The notes below the pieces were generated by a model that ran no database searches, had not been told where the DNA came from, and was given only the letters and a program-made list of their open reading frames with translations. A stretch of 45,208 nucleotides of DNA from Streptomyces sp. CB00455. Lineage in GTDB: Bacteria > Actinomycetota > Actinomycetes > Streptomycetales > Streptomycetaceae. The translations under genes were made by a program, and so were the position numbers. This document shows, piece by piece, positions 22,517-31,421 of the stretch. How positions within the stretch are numbered: position 1 is the stretch's first letter; every line of letters begins with the position of its first letter. The stretch lies in assembly GCF_001905445.1 (NCBI RefSeq), contig NZ_LIVQ01000017.1:1-45208 (forward strand). Direction: 5' to 3'.

Positions 22517-23743
22517 ATGCAGGTCGCCACAGGTGCGCACATCGCCCTGATGTCCGTGCCCCTGCACGGACACGTGAACCCGATGCTCGGCTTGGCCGCC
22601 GAGCTGACGGCCCGCGGCCACCGCGTCACCTTCGCCACCGGCGAGGACTTCGCCCCGCTCGTCGAGGAGTCCGGCGCCACGGCGGTCGGCTACCGCTCCG
22701 GCTTCCCCTCGGCCCGCGGCGGCCCCGGCGACTGGATCCCCGCCGAGGACGACGGCAGCCTCGCCGTGGCCGCCTTCGACCGGGAGTGCCGCACGGCGCT
22801 GCCTCAGCTCGCCGAGGCGTACGCGCGGGATGTGCCCGAGCTCGTCGTGTACGACACGGTGACCGGCTGCGCCCCGCTGCTCGCCCGCCGTTGGGGCGCG
22901 GCAGAGGTGCAGTTCTCGCCCACCCACGCCTTCCCCGACGCGGTGACCGGCCCCGCCGTCGGCGCGGGCCGGGCGGCACTGGACGGCACCGTGCCCTGTG
23001 TGGTGGCCATGCCGCGGTCGCTGCAGTTCCGGGCGGAGGAAATCAGCGGGCGCCACGTCTTCGTCGGCCCGGTCGGCGGCCCGCGCCGCACCGACGGCGA
23101 CTGGGCCCCGCCGCACCCCGGCCGTACCTGCGCCCTGGTCTCGCTCGGCACGACGTACAACCGGCGCACCGACGTCTTCCGCATGTGCGTCCGTGCCCTG
23201 CGCCGCCTAGGCGACGACCGGCACGTGGTCGTCGCCACCGGCCACCCGGCCACCACCGACGAACTGCGCGATCTGGCCCGCGAGGAGGGTGTCGAGATCC
23301 ACACCTGGGTGCCCCAGCAGCACGTGCTCCGCCACACCGACCTGTTCCTTACGGCGGGCGGCACCGGCAGCGTGCTCGAAGGGCTCGCGCACGGAGTCCC
23401 GCTCGTGGTACTGCCCCAGGCCGTGGAGCAGTTCGTGACGGCCGAACGAGTCGCGGCACTGGGCGTGGGACGGGTGCTACGAGCCGTCTCGTCGACCGGG
23501 CCGGACTCCGCCGACGAGCAGGCGCTCGCCGAAGCCGTACAGGACCTGTTCTCCGACAGCTCGGTACCCGCCCGGCTGTCCGCGATCCGGGCTGAGGCCG
23601 CGGCGGCGGGCGGCGCCCGCGCGGCCGCCGACGTCGTGGAGGCGGCACTCGCACGCCGGACGGAACTCAAGGGCCGACAGAGCCGACAGGGCCACCAGGA
23701 ACCCAGGCAACATCGGGACGACATTCGGGAGGAACAGCGGTGA
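22517..23743 (+). CDS. GT1-family (MGT-type) glycosyltransferase
   Basis: 408 aa from ATG 22517 with GAGGAG upstream. GT-B fold of the macrolide-glycosyltransferase group: N-terminal IALMSVPLHGHVNPMLGLAA, and the C-terminal nucleotide-sugar motif LFLTAGGTGSVLEGLAHGVP followed by LVVLPQAVEQ. Within a class V cluster it may glycosylate the peptide; cacaoidin-type lanthidins carry a sugar on Tyr and precursor 1 has Tyr37 and Tyr51 in its core. The sugar donor is unknown and no deoxysugar genes are in the window. The stop overlaps the ABC ATPase start (GTGA). Confidence 0.85.
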   Translation: MQVATGAHIALMSVPLHGHVNPMLGLAAELTARGHRVTFATGEDFAPLVEESGATAVGYRSGFPSARGGPGDWIPAEDDGSLAVAAFDRECRTALPQLAEAYARDVPELVVYDTVTGCAPLLARRWGAAEVQFSPTHAFPDAVTGPAVGAGRAALDGTVPCVVAMPRSLQFRAEEISGRHVFVGPVGGPRRTDGDWAPPHPGRTCALVSLGTTYNRRTDVFRMCVRALRRLGDDRHVVVATGHPATTDELRDLAREEGVEIHTWVPQQHVLRHTDLFLTAGGTGSVLEGLAHGVPLVVLPQAVEQFVTAERVAALGVGRVLRAVSSTGPDSADEQALAEAVQDLFSDSSVPARLSAIRAEAAAAGGARAAADVVEAALARRTELKGRQSRQGHQEPRQHRDDIREEQR

Positions 23744-24699
23744 CGAGGGCGCAGGCGACATGCTCCCCCACACAGCCGGCCGTCGCACAGCCGGTCGTCG
23801 ACGTGCGCGACCTGCATATGCGGTACGACAGCCACGAGGTGCTGCGCGGAGTGGACTTCCAGGTGCACCAGGGCGAGGTCGTCGCCCTGCTCGGCCCCAA
23901 CGGCGCGGGCAAGAGCACTACTGTCGAGATCCTCGAGGGCTTCCGCGCACGGTCCTCTGGCACGGTACGGGTCCTGGACACCGACCCGGTCGAGGGCGAC
24001 GAACTCTGGCGCTCCCGCCTCGGGATCGTGCTCCAGTCCTGGCGGGACCACGGCAAGTGGAGGGTGGCGGAACTGCTGCGCCACTTCGCCGCGTTCTACA
24101 CCCCCTACTCCACCCCCGCGCACCCGAAGCCGTGGGACGTCGACGAGTTGCTGACCCTCGTCGGGCTCGACGGCCTGGAACAACAGCGGATCTCCAGCCT
24201 CTCCGGCGGCCAGCGCCGCCGCCTCGACATCGCGGTCGGTGTGCTCGGCCGGCCGGAGGTACTCTTCCTCGACGAGCCGACCGTCGGCTTCGACCCGGAG
24301 GCCCGGCAGGAGTTCCACGAGCTGGTGCGGACCCTGGCCGGGGCGGGGAACACGATTCTGCTGACCACGCACGACCTTCAGGAGGCCCAGAAGCTCGCGG
24401 ACCGCGTCCTCATCCTCGTCGGCGGCCGGATCGTCGCGCAGGGGACGGTCGACGAGCTCGCCCGGCGTATCGGCACCGACGCCGAGGTCGGCTGGACGGC
24501 CGACGGCACCGTCCACCGCCATCGGACCCAGGACGTCACCGGGTTCGTCCGCAGGCTGTTCCAGGAGAACGGAGAGGACGTGCACGATCTGGACATCCGG
24601 CGGGGTGGCCTGGAGGAGGTCTATCTGACCACCGTCAGGGAGGCCGAGGCCGGGCGCTCCGACCAGGCGGCCCGTCTCTTCGAAGGAGCGGCGCGATGA
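23740..24699 (+). CDS. ABC-2 transporter ATP-binding protein
   Basis: 319 aa from GTG 23740. Walker A LLGPNGAGKST, signature LSGGQRRRLDIAVGVLG, Walker B EVLFLDEPTVGFDPEARQ, and H-loop TTHDLQEAQKLADR; the C-terminal 90 residues carry a drug-exporter-type extension (IGTDAEVGWTADGTVH). Pairs with the permease gene that it overlaps by ATGA. Such DrrA-like ATPases often provide producer immunity or a second export route; the fused exporter at 14326 is the main candidate for product export. Confidence 0.9.
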   Translation: MTRAQATCSPTQPAVAQPVVDVRDLHMRYDSHEVLRGVDFQVHQGEVVALLGPNGAGKSTTVEILEGFRARSSGTVRVLDTDPVEGDELWRSRLGIVLQSWRDHGKWRVAELLRHFAAFYTPYSTPAHPKPWDVDELLTLVGLDGLEQQRISSLSGGQRRRLDIAVGVLGRPEVLFLDEPTVGFDPEARQEFHELVRTLAGAGNTILLTTHDLQEAQKLADRVLILVGGRIVAQGTVDELARRIGTDAEVGWTADGTVHRHRTQDVTGFVRRLFQENGEDVHDLDIRRGGLEEVYLTTVREAEAGRSDQAARLFEGAAR

Positions 24700-25673
24700 G
24701 CGACACGACGATCCGCGCGACCGGCGCCGCCGACAGAACGGCCTCCCGCCCGAGTGCCCCGGCCCCCGCCTCCGCGCCGACCGCCACGCCCGACGCGGCC
24801 CGGCCCGCCGCCGTCCGCCGCGTGAACCGCCTCCGATACGTACTGCGCGAAGGGGTACGCCGCGGCGGGCGCGAACTGCACCAGATCGCCACGACGAAGC
24901 AGGATCTGGCCGCCAACCTCGTCTGGCTGGTCGGCCTGCTCGCCCCCCTGTACATGCTGCGCGACGAGCAACTGGCCGACACCGGCATGACCGTCGCCGG
25001 TTTTCTCCTGCCCAGCCTGATGAGCATGTGCGTCGCCTTCAACGGCATGCTCGGCCTGACCCAACAGCTGATCGTCGAGCGCCAGGACGGCACCCTGCTG
25101 CGGCTCAAGGCGCTCCCCCACGGCATGCCGGCCTACCTCGTCGGCAAGCTGGTCTCCGTCTCGGGGACCGTTCTGTCCGCCTGCGCCGTGGTCGCGTTGA
25201 CCGGCATCGTCATGCTGCCGGACGTCTCCGCCGCCGACCCCGGACTCTGGGCGGCTCTCGCCTGGGCGCTGCCGCTCGGGCTGCTCGCCATGCTCCCAGT
25301 CGGCGCGATCCTCGGCTCGCTGATCGACAGCCCGCGCAACCTCGGCCTGGTGATGCTGCCGCTGTTCGGGCTCGCCTCCGTCTCCGGCATCTTCTATCCG
25401 GCCTCCCAACTGCCCATCTGGGTCCAGCATCTGGCCGAGATCTTTCCGTTGTACTGGATCGGCCTGGCCGCCCGCTCCGCCCTCCTCCCCGACTCCGCAG
25501 TCGCCGCGGAGATCGGCGACTCCTGGCGCCATGCCGAGACAGTCGGCGTGCTCGGCGTCTGGGCGGTGGCCGGCCTGCTGATCGCACCGGTGGTGCTGCG
25601 CCGCATGGCCCGCCGCGAATCCGGCTCCGTCATGGCGACCCGCCGCGAGCGGGCGCTGCAGCGCCCGCTCTGA
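24696..25673 (+). CDS. ABC-2 type transporter permease
   Basis: 325 aa from ATG 24696, overlapping the ATPase gene. A disordered Ala/Pro/Thr-rich cytoplasmic N-terminus (about 45 residues) precedes six hydrophobic segments, including LAANLVWLVGLLAPLYML, LLPSLMSMCVAFNGMLGLTQ, SVSGTVLSACAVVALTGIVM, ALPLGLLAMLPVGAILGSLI, LGLVMLPLFGLASVSGIFYP and VLGVWAVAGLLIAPVVL. Typical ABC2_membrane topology with the IVERQDGTLLRLKALP coupling region. Works with the ATPase at 23740. Confidence 0.85.
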   Translation: MSDTTIRATGAADRTASRPSAPAPASAPTATPDAARPAAVRRVNRLRYVLREGVRRGGRELHQIATTKQDLAANLVWLVGLLAPLYMLRDEQLADTGMTVAGFLLPSLMSMCVAFNGMLGLTQQLIVERQDGTLLRLKALPHGMPAYLVGKLVSVSGTVLSACAVVALTGIVMLPDVSAADPGLWAALAWALPLGLLAMLPVGAILGSLIDSPRNLGLVMLPLFGLASVSGIFYPASQLPIWVQHLAEIFPLYWIGLAARSALLPDSAVAAEIGDSWRHAETVGVLGVWAVAGLLIAPVVLRRMARRESGSVMATRRERALQRPL

Positions 25674-25782
25674 GCCGTAGGGACAGTTGGCGAAGCCCCA
25701 GCGCGTCGCGGACCCCGAACTCGACCTCCGTCCCGATTTTACGAATGACCCGAAGCAACCCACGAAGAAAGGTATGGACATC

Positions 25783-26451
25783 ATGTCCGCTCTTGCTCAG
25801 GACCTCGCCCTGCTGCTCCTCGACGACAACTCGGGACGGAGCACCGTCGACATCGGTCGCAGACACCGGGCGGTGGGCAGCGCGATCCTGCTCGACCTGG
25901 TCCGCGTCGGCCGGGTGGCCGTCGACCGCCCGGGCGGAGACCCGAAGGACGCCCGGCCGGTGGTCCTGGACGCCGCCCCCACCGGCGACGCGGCGCTCGA
26001 CCGTGCCCTGTCCATGCTCACCGCCAAGGACCGGAAGCTGGCCTGGGCCGCGGAGAACATCGGCCACGCCTGCTGGGAGCCGCTGATGGAGGCGCTGACC
26101 GGCCGCGGCCTGGTGCGCCACCAGGAAGGACGGTTCCTGGGCCTCATCCGTACGAACTCCTGGCCGGCCGAGGACACCTCGTATGAGGCGTCCGTCGTAG
26201 ACCGCGTCCGCACCGCCGTCACCGGGGAGGGGGACAGGGCAGGCGACGGCGGGCCGGACGAGTCGACCGTCCTCCTCGTCATGATCCTCAACGGCATCGG
26301 CGCGCTGCCCGCCGTGCTACCCGGCGAGGACCCGCAGGCCATCGCCGAGCGGGCCGGCCGGCTAGTCGCGGCCCAACACGACCGCGGCCCCTGGGCCGAG
26401 GCGTTCAAGGGCCTGGACAGCGCCCTGATCACCGTGCTATTCGCGGGCTGA
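25783..26451 (+). CDS. GPP34 (GOLPH3-like) family protein
   Basis: 222 aa from ATG 25783, favoured because AGAAAGG is about 10 bases upstream; ATG 25774 is possible. The N-terminal ALAQDLALLLLDDNSGR, AILLDLVRVGRVAVD, and the C-terminal SALITVLFAG match the GPP34 family. In eukaryotes GOLPH3 binds phosphoinositide and retains Golgi glycosyltransferases; bacterial members are widespread in Streptomyces but poorly characterised. Here it sits between an ABC exporter and a glycosyltransferase gene, so a membrane-anchoring role for the glycosyltransferases is an attractive inference. Confidence 0.8.
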   Translation: MSALAQDLALLLLDDNSGRSTVDIGRRHRAVGSAILLDLVRVGRVAVDRPGGDPKDARPVVLDAAPTGDAALDRALSMLTAKDRKLAWAAENIGHACWEPLMEALTGRGLVRHQEGRFLGLIRTNSWPAEDTSYEASVVDRVRTAVTGEGDRAGDGGPDESTVLLVMILNGIGALPAVLPGEDPQAIAERAGRLVAAQHDRGPWAEAFKGLDSALITVLFAG

Positions 26452-26479
26452 GAAACTGAGGGACTGGGAAACAACGATC

Positions 26480-27607
26480 ATGCCCGACACATGCCCGCGG
26501 ACGGCGGGCATCGTACTCGTCGTCGACCAGCGGCTGCCCGCCCCGGACGAGGACTCCGGATCGGTGCGGCTGTCCCGGATGATCGAGGAGCTGGTACGGC
26601 TCGGCCGCCAGGTGCTCTTCTTCCCGCTGGACGGCCGTACCGACATGTCGTACGCGACGCGCCTGAAGGAACTGGGAGTCGCGGTCCTCGGTGACCCGGC
26701 CGCGCAACTGCGGTTCCTGCGGGAGCAGGGGCACCGCATCAGACTCGCGCTGCTCTGCCGCCCCCAGCCCGCGATCCGGCTCCTCGGGGAGATCAGGGAT
26801 CACGCACCACGGTGCACCGTGGTCTACGACACCGTGGACCTCCACTTCCGCCGTCTCGGCCGCGCCGCCGACCTGGCCGAACGGGAGGGCCGCACCGACC
26901 GGTTCACGCTGCGTGCCCAGGCCGAGACGACCCGGGCCCTCGAACTGCTCCTCGCCCGCACCTGCGACATCACGCTCGTCGTCTCGGAGGAGGAACGGAC
27001 CACGCTCCGCTCGCTCGTCCCCGGCGCCGACGTCCGCGTCCTGTCCAACATCCACCTCCCCCCCACCGGCCCCGCGCCGGGCGCGGCGGACGGCGCTCGG
27101 GTGCTCTTCGTCGGTCACTACCTGCACCAGCCGAACGTGGACGCCGCACGGTGGCTGGCGCGTGAGGTGATGCCGCTGGTCAGCCGGGAGGTTCCGGAGG
27201 CGGGGCTCGACCTGGTCGGCAGCTCGGCGCCGGAAGCGGTGCTCTCGTTGGCGGGGGACGCGGTGACGGTGCACGGCTGGGTGGCGGATCTTGCATCGCT
27301 GTACGCGGCCGCGCGGGTGGTGGCCGCGCCCCTGCGTTTCGGGGCCGGCGTCAAGGGCAAGGTCGGCGAGGCGCTTGAGCATGGCCGCCCGGTCGTCGGC
27401 ACCACGCTCGCCTTCGAGGGCATGGGACTACGCCACGGCACGGAGGTCCTTGTCGGCGACAGCGCGTCGGAACTGGCCGACCGGATCGTTCAGTTGATCA
27501 GGGACGCCGCTCTGGGCGAACGCCTTGTCCAAGCCGCGCTCCCCCGGCTGACCCTGCTGTTCGGCCCGGCCCGCGCCCGCGACACGCTCCGCGGACTCCT
27601 CGCATGA
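26480..27607 (+). CDS. GT4-type glycosyltransferase
   Basis: 375 aa from ATG 26480. GT-B fold with N-terminal IVLVVDQRLPAPDEDSGSVR (the loop DxGS.R is typical of GT4), TVVYDTVDLHFRRLG, and the C-terminal ARVLFVGHYLHQPNVDAARW, VTVHGWVADLASLYAAARVV, APLRFGAGVKGKVGEALEHG (the nucleotide-sugar-binding GxGxKxKxxEAL pattern). Resembles WbuB/RfaB-like enzymes. Its role in the cluster may be a second sugar addition or a cell-surface modification. Overlaps the following small gene by ATGA. Confidence 0.85.
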   Translation: MPDTCPRTAGIVLVVDQRLPAPDEDSGSVRLSRMIEELVRLGRQVLFFPLDGRTDMSYATRLKELGVAVLGDPAAQLRFLREQGHRIRLALLCRPQPAIRLLGEIRDHAPRCTVVYDTVDLHFRRLGRAADLAEREGRTDRFTLRAQAETTRALELLLARTCDITLVVSEEERTTLRSLVPGADVRVLSNIHLPPTGPAPGAADGARVLFVGHYLHQPNVDAARWLAREVMPLVSREVPEAGLDLVGSSAPEAVLSLAGDAVTVHGWVADLASLYAAARVVAAPLRFGAGVKGKVGEALEHGRPVVGTTLAFEGMGLRHGTEVLVGDSASELADRIVQLIRDAALGERLVQAALPRLTLLFGPARARDTLRGLLA

Positions 27608-27867
27608 GCGCCGCCGGGACGCCGGAGCCCTGCACCGAGCTCGAGGTGGTGGGCGAGCGCACCGACGCCGCGGCGCCGCCCTGGCAGACGGCGGTGGTCC
27701 GCCTGCTCGCGGCCCTGCCCGCGCGGTGGCAGTGCCGGCCGGTGGCCGAGGAGCATCGTGTGTCGATACGCATCCGGGCGGCTGGGAGCGCCCCCGCGGA
27801 GGCGCGCTCCCAGCTCGGGGAGGTTCTCGCCGAGCCGGCGCTACGGGGTTGGCGATGGCGCTACTGA
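27604..27867 (+). CDS. Small protein at the end of the operon (87 aa)
   Basis: 87 aa, coupled to the GT4 gene by ATGA. One predicted helix (WQTAVVRLLAALPARWQ) followed by strands (SIRIRA) and an Arg/Trp-rich end GWRWRY. No family recognised. Its 3' half contains a strong hairpin (27782-27813) that is coding, which may limit translation or act as the operon terminator. The next gene is convergent. Confidence 0.5.
   Translation: MSAAGTPEPCTELEVVGERTDAAAPPWQTAVVRLLAALPARWQCRPVAEEHRVSIRIRAAGSAPAEARSQLGEVLAEPALRGWRWRY
27782..27813. terminator. Hairpin near the operon end
   Basis: CTGGGAGCGC (27782-27791) pairs perfectly with 27804-27813 around a 12-base loop. It lies within the last 30 codons of the 87-aa gene, about 100 bases before the convergent LuxR gene end, so it may terminate transcription from either side. 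Confidence 0.4.
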
Positions 27868-27911
27868 GACGGCGCGAGTCCCCAGAAGCCGCGGGTACGG
27901 AGCCGACTCGG

Positions 27912-28889
27912 TCAGATCCAGTGGCGCTCGCGCGCAAGGAGCGCGGCGTGCGCGCGGCTGACCGCGCCGAGGGTGCGCAGCAGATCTGCCACGTGGCGCC
28001 GATAGGTGCGTACCGACACGCCGAGGTCACGGGCGCCGATCTCGTCCTTGCCGACCGTGCACATGGATTCGAGGACCTGCCGCTCCATCTCAGACAGCTC
28101 GTTGTCGTCCGGCGCCACCACCTGGGACAGTTCGAGCGAGGAGTCCCAGATCTTCTCGAACAGCCGCTGGATGTTGTCGACCAGGCCGGTCTCGCGGGTG
28201 AGCAGGGCACCGCGGGAGGTGTCGGACGGGTCCTGCGGGATGATCGCCGTCTGCCGGTCGAAGATCAGGATCCGCTCCACGATGCTGTCCGCGACCCTGA
28301 TCCGGGCCCCGTGCTGCGTGAGCTCCTGAAGGTAGATAAGGGTGAGCGGATCTCTGGTGGCCTCTTTGAGGACCACATTGCGCACCTGCACCCCGCGCCG
28401 CAGGCACCGGAGGTCCAATGGGCGGGCGTAGTCGATGTCCTCCTGGGTGAGCCGGGCGTACGGCTCAACCGAGTCGATGTGGTAGCGGGTGAAGAAGGCC
28501 AGGTCGTCCAGGCGACCCCGGACGTGGTCCAGCGTCTCCAGCCGCTCGACACCCGGCTGTTCCTCGTCGGTCGCGGCGGCCTCCTCCTCAAGAGCGGGGA
28601 TCAGACGGGACGTCTGCGTTACATCCTGCAGCTTCTGATGGATGTCCGACACCTGCTGCTCGATCAGCCGCTGTATCGCGACGGCGGGCGCCGTCGCGAC
28701 GACCGTCCCGAAGCACTCCTCGTCCACCCGCACCATCCCCAGCTCGCACAGCCGCCGAAGGGCCCGCTCGGTGTCCGCTGGCGGGGTGCGCAGGAGGAGG
28801 TCGTTGGCCGTGGAGTGGGGGTTGCGAAGGAAGTGCCGGTATACCCGCTCCTCGAGCGCCGAGATCCCCAATGCCGACAGGTTGTTCAC
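27912..28889 (-). CDS. LuxR/TrmB-like transcriptional regulator
   Basis: 325 aa from GTG 28889 with AGGGGG upstream. The N-terminus is TrmB-like winged helix (LGISALEERVYRHFLRNPHS; RRLCELGMVRVD), then a coiled segment (LIEQQVSDIHQKLQDV), a phospholipase-D-like sensor region (RRGVQVRNVVLKEATRDPL; RILIFDRQTAIIPQ), and a C-terminal LuxR-type HTH, LSEMERQVLESMCTVGKDEI then GVSVRTYRRHVADLLRTLGA. These are common pathway-specific activators in Streptomyces RiPP clusters. It points toward the operon end; the likely target is the promoter region before 10296 with the GCATCAAGCTG repeats. Confidence 0.85.
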   Translation of the reverse strand: MNNLSALGISALEERVYRHFLRNPHSTANDLLLRTPPADTERALRRLCELGMVRVDEECFGTVVATAPAVAIQRLIEQQVSDIHQKLQDVTQTSRLIPALEEEAAATDEEQPGVERLETLDHVRGRLDDLAFFTRYHIDSVEPYARLTQEDIDYARPLDLRCLRRGVQVRNVVLKEATRDPLTLIYLQELTQHGARIRVADSIVERILIFDRQTAIIPQDPSDTSRGALLTRETGLVDNIQRLFEKIWDSSLELSQVVAPDDNELSEMERQVLESMCTVGKDEIGARDLGVSVRTYRRHVADLLRTLGAVSRAHAALLARERHWI

Positions 28890-29316
28890 GGTGTGTTCCC
28901 CCTACGTCAAGATCTGCGCCGGCTTGTGGTGGTCAGCCCTGGCCGGTGGACAGGCAGCCTAGGAGGTATTGATCCAGTAAAGGAACAAGGAGCATGCGCC
29001 CGCTTTGTGATTCATATCATCATCCCAATGCCGCATATGAACTGGTATGGTCGCGGGCCAGACCGGGCAGACCACACCGCTCGGCCAGCCGCACCCCAGC
29101 AGCCAGGCCGCCGTACGCGATCAGATGCGAGTCATCAGCCCCATGTATTTAGCTACGAAGACGATCTGATGTCCCGATAGAAGAAGCTCCCACTTGCGGT
29201 GATCTGGATTGCTCAGATCAAGAACGTCGCGAGGAAGAGACACCCCATAGGTGCAGGGCTACTGAAGGGGATCACCGGCTCGACGTGCGCCCGACGGCAA
29301 GCGGCATGCGGGGGTC
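28890..29316. other. Intergenic region upstream of the LuxR-type gene
   Basis: No gene is supported here. TTCATAT at 29011-29017 and ATATGAA at 29035-29041 form an inverted repeat with a 17-base spacer about 125 bases upstream of the regulator start, a possible binding site. The rest is AT-richer than the flanks, fitting a promoter region merging into decayed DNA. Confidence 0.4.
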
Positions 29317-29885
29317 GTGCTGCTGTGGAGGGTCGCCGCTCGTGTCGGGCTCACTCACGCTCTGGCCGCCGCGCTTCTGCGGGGTGCCGGGCCGGGGTTG
29401 CGGGACAGGTGCGTGGCGCTGGTTCAGCTGGCCTGCGCAAGCGCCCCTTGCGCGATGAACGTCCTGGCGGCTGAGCAACTGCATTACCAGTGGCAGGCGA
29501 TGTTACCGAAACCGGTGTCGGACAGCACGCTGCGACGCACCCTGGAGGCGGTCGACGCCCCGGTCGCGCGCGTATCAAGCGGGTCCGCGTCACGGTCCGG
29601 CGCGTGGTGTGGACCTGGCTGGCCCTGCGGCCCGGTGGCTTTTCCTGGATCTCTGTGTGCGGCTGGGAACTGTCCCGCTGGTACGTCCTCAACCTCGACG
29701 TGACCGTCGTGACCTGTACCAGCCGGAAAGGAGGAGCGGCGGGCACGTTCAAGGGCACCTGGGGCCATCATCCGCCGGGGGCCTGGGTGGCCAGCACCCG
29801 TGAGTGTGTGTGGCGATGCTGCTGCGGCCCGGCAACGCGACGGCCAACGACGTCGCCGACCACAGGACGGCCCTGGCCGCCGCGC
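29317..29885 (+). pseudogene. Decayed IS1380-family transposase
   Basis: Successive frames give the N-terminal half of an IS1380 transposase: LLWRVAARVGLTHALAAALL, AAEQLHYQWQ, PVSDSTLRRTLEAVDA, then (frame change) RRVVWTWLALRPGGFSW, SRWYVLNLDVTVVTCTS, AAGTFKGTWGHHPPGAWVAS, and (another change) AMLLRPGNATANDVADHRT. At least two frameshifts break it, and it stops abruptly at LAAA.LRQL where a histidine-kinase fragment begins. No terminal repeats are identified. Family recognition is confident; the gene cannot be functional. Confidence 0.7.
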
Positions 29886-29887
29886 GC

Positions 29888-30170
29888 TGCGGCAGCTTGC
29901 GGACACGGTCACGCTCACTGTGGAGAATGACGGCGTGTACAGGGCTGCGATGCCAGAGATCGGCGGGAGCGGCCTCGTCGGCCTGCGCGAACGCCTGGAC
30001 GCGCCCGGCGGCACGCCGGAAACGGTATCGAAAACAATGGCCTGTTCTCCCTTACGGTTTACCTTCCGAGGGCTGCGGACGAGACACATGTGCAGGCCTC
30101 CGGCTGGCTTAGGGATAGGTGGCCGGAGAATCGACACACAGCGACAAGAGTCGCGTACGACCGTGGCTGG
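29888..30170 (+). pseudogene. C-terminal fragment of a two-component histidine kinase
   Basis: Reads TVTLTVENDGVYRAAMPEIG and GSGLVGLRERLDAPGGTPET, the last strand and G-box of the HATPase domain of NarL-type sensor kinases. A missing A near 30034 shifts the frame; beyond it the expected tail NGLFSLTVYLPRAADETHV can be read in the next frame. The rest of the kinase is absent, and the fragment is fused directly to the IS1380 remnant. Confidence 0.6.
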
Positions 30171-30299
30171 ATTTAGCGGGTTGCCGGATCCCAGGAACTA
30201 ATAGACGATCACCATTGGGAGACTCCACCACCGCGCGCCTTATGCATCGTGTCCCGACGCCGGCGTGCAGCTGAAAGGTTCAACGGGGGTTGGAAGAAC

Positions 30300-30485
30300 A
30301 TGGGACGACCGGAGTCGCACATAGACCCAACGGAGGGTCCGCTGCAGTGCTTCGCTTGTGACCTGCGAAATGGACGCAGTGGCATGCGGCGGGAACGAGA
30401 GCGAACAAGCAGAGGTCCATCGACGATTTCCCCGCTGCGGCTCAGACCCTCCGCAGCGGTGGCTGGACCACCCACTCACAACTGG
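30300..30485 (+). pseudogene. N-terminal fragment of an XRE-type regulator
   Basis: ATG 30300 starts MGRPESHIDPTEGPLQCFAC then DLR, the conserved opening of Streptomyces XRE-domain proteins (GRPE..LDP..GPVQ.FA.ELR). After about 25 codons the similarity ends and the frame runs into unrelated sequence and a stop. An upstream overlap with the preceding stretch carries no clear gene. Confidence 0.5.
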
Positions 30486-30905
30486 TGATCAGCGGTGAGT
30501 CGAACGGCGGGCTGCTTGCAGGCGCCGCGCTCAACCAGCAACCGCACATGTACCGGGTGGTGCTCTACGCAGCCCCCCCTCCTGGACATGGTCCGCTACG
30601 AGCGCTCCGGCCTGGGACCTTCCTGGACTGCCGAATACGGTTCCGCATCGGAGGATGAGGAGCTTGGCTGGCTGCTGGGCTACTCGCCGTACCACCGTTT
30701 CACGGCGGAATCGGAGAGATGTGCGCGGCGCTCCAGCACGCCGCTGGCCTGCAGAAAGTACAGGCGGGTCGAGGGCTCACACCGCTGCGTCGTGAAGTCG
30801 GGGTCGCTCACGGCGCGCGGGCCGTGAGCCGCATCGTCGAGCTGTCAGTCGATCACCTGTCCGTCGCCGCACAGCAAGCGGGGCTGCGGCTGCCAAGACT
30901 TAGTT
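30486..30905 (+). pseudogene. C-terminal fragment of a prolyl oligopeptidase (S9) gene
   Basis: Begins VISGESNGGLLAGAALNQQP, the nucleophile motif GxSxGG of prolyl oligopeptidases. After a frameshift in the C7 tract near 30573 it continues LDMVRYERSGLGPSWTAEYG and DEELGWLLGYSPYHR, and after a second shift MCAALQHAAG, LRREVGVAHGARAVSRIVEL ending SVAAQQAGLRL. The order and content match the last third of the catalytic domain. The active-site Ser is present but the gene is broken twice. Confidence 0.6.
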
Positions 30906-31122
30906 TCCACCCTCTGCGCCGCCACTCCGGCGCAACAGCCTGTCGCGTCCAAGGCGAGGCATCGCGGACGGCAACCAGAGTGCGCACGTCTGCCACCAGG
31001 AGACACGCGGACCGACCGACATCTACCAACCACCTCCACGTCAAGAAGCAGCAGTACTCGTAACCACCTCCCACCCACCCCATGGTCGTTGCACTGGCGC
31101 GACCGTACAGAAGGAATCCGAC

Positions 31123-31401
31123 ATGCGTAAGGCACTTCCCGTCGCCGTCCTGGCCGCCACCGCCGCTCTTGTTCTGGGAGCCTCACCGGTCTTCGCCGCC
31201 GCTCCGAAGCAGCAGCCCGTCGTGTCTACGGCGAGCGCCTGGACCCCTCCCGCCGACTACATTCACGAGGCCTCGTTCTTCGGAGCCGCCGCGTGCCAGG
31301 CCGCAGGTAAGGAAGGCGTCACGGAGGGCCGATGGAGCGCGTACATCTGCTACCAGAAGCTTCCCTTCACACCCGTCCAGGAGCTCTACGTCAAGAAGTG
31401 A
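31123..31401 (+). CDS. Small secreted protein
   Basis: 92 aa from ATG 31123 with AGAAGGA upstream. A clear signal peptide (MRKALPVAVLAATAALVLGA with an AxA site at VFAAA) is followed by a mature part of about 66 aa with two Cys (FFGAAACQAAGKEG; YICYQKLPF) likely forming a disulfide. No family recognised. A perfect hairpin terminator follows at 31422. It is the only intact gene in a zone of fragments, suggesting selection. Confidence 0.65.
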   Translation: MRKALPVAVLAATAALVLGASPVFAAAPKQQPVVSTASAWTPPADYIHEASFFGAAACQAAGKEGVTEGRWSAYICYQKLPFTPVQELYVKK

Positions 31402-31421
31402 CGCCTCTGACGCCCCCAGAT

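Noticed and set aside
29888..30130. Kinase fragment considered as a fused functional IS1380-kinase protein
   Set aside because: Frameshifts on both sides and missing domains show it is a remnant.
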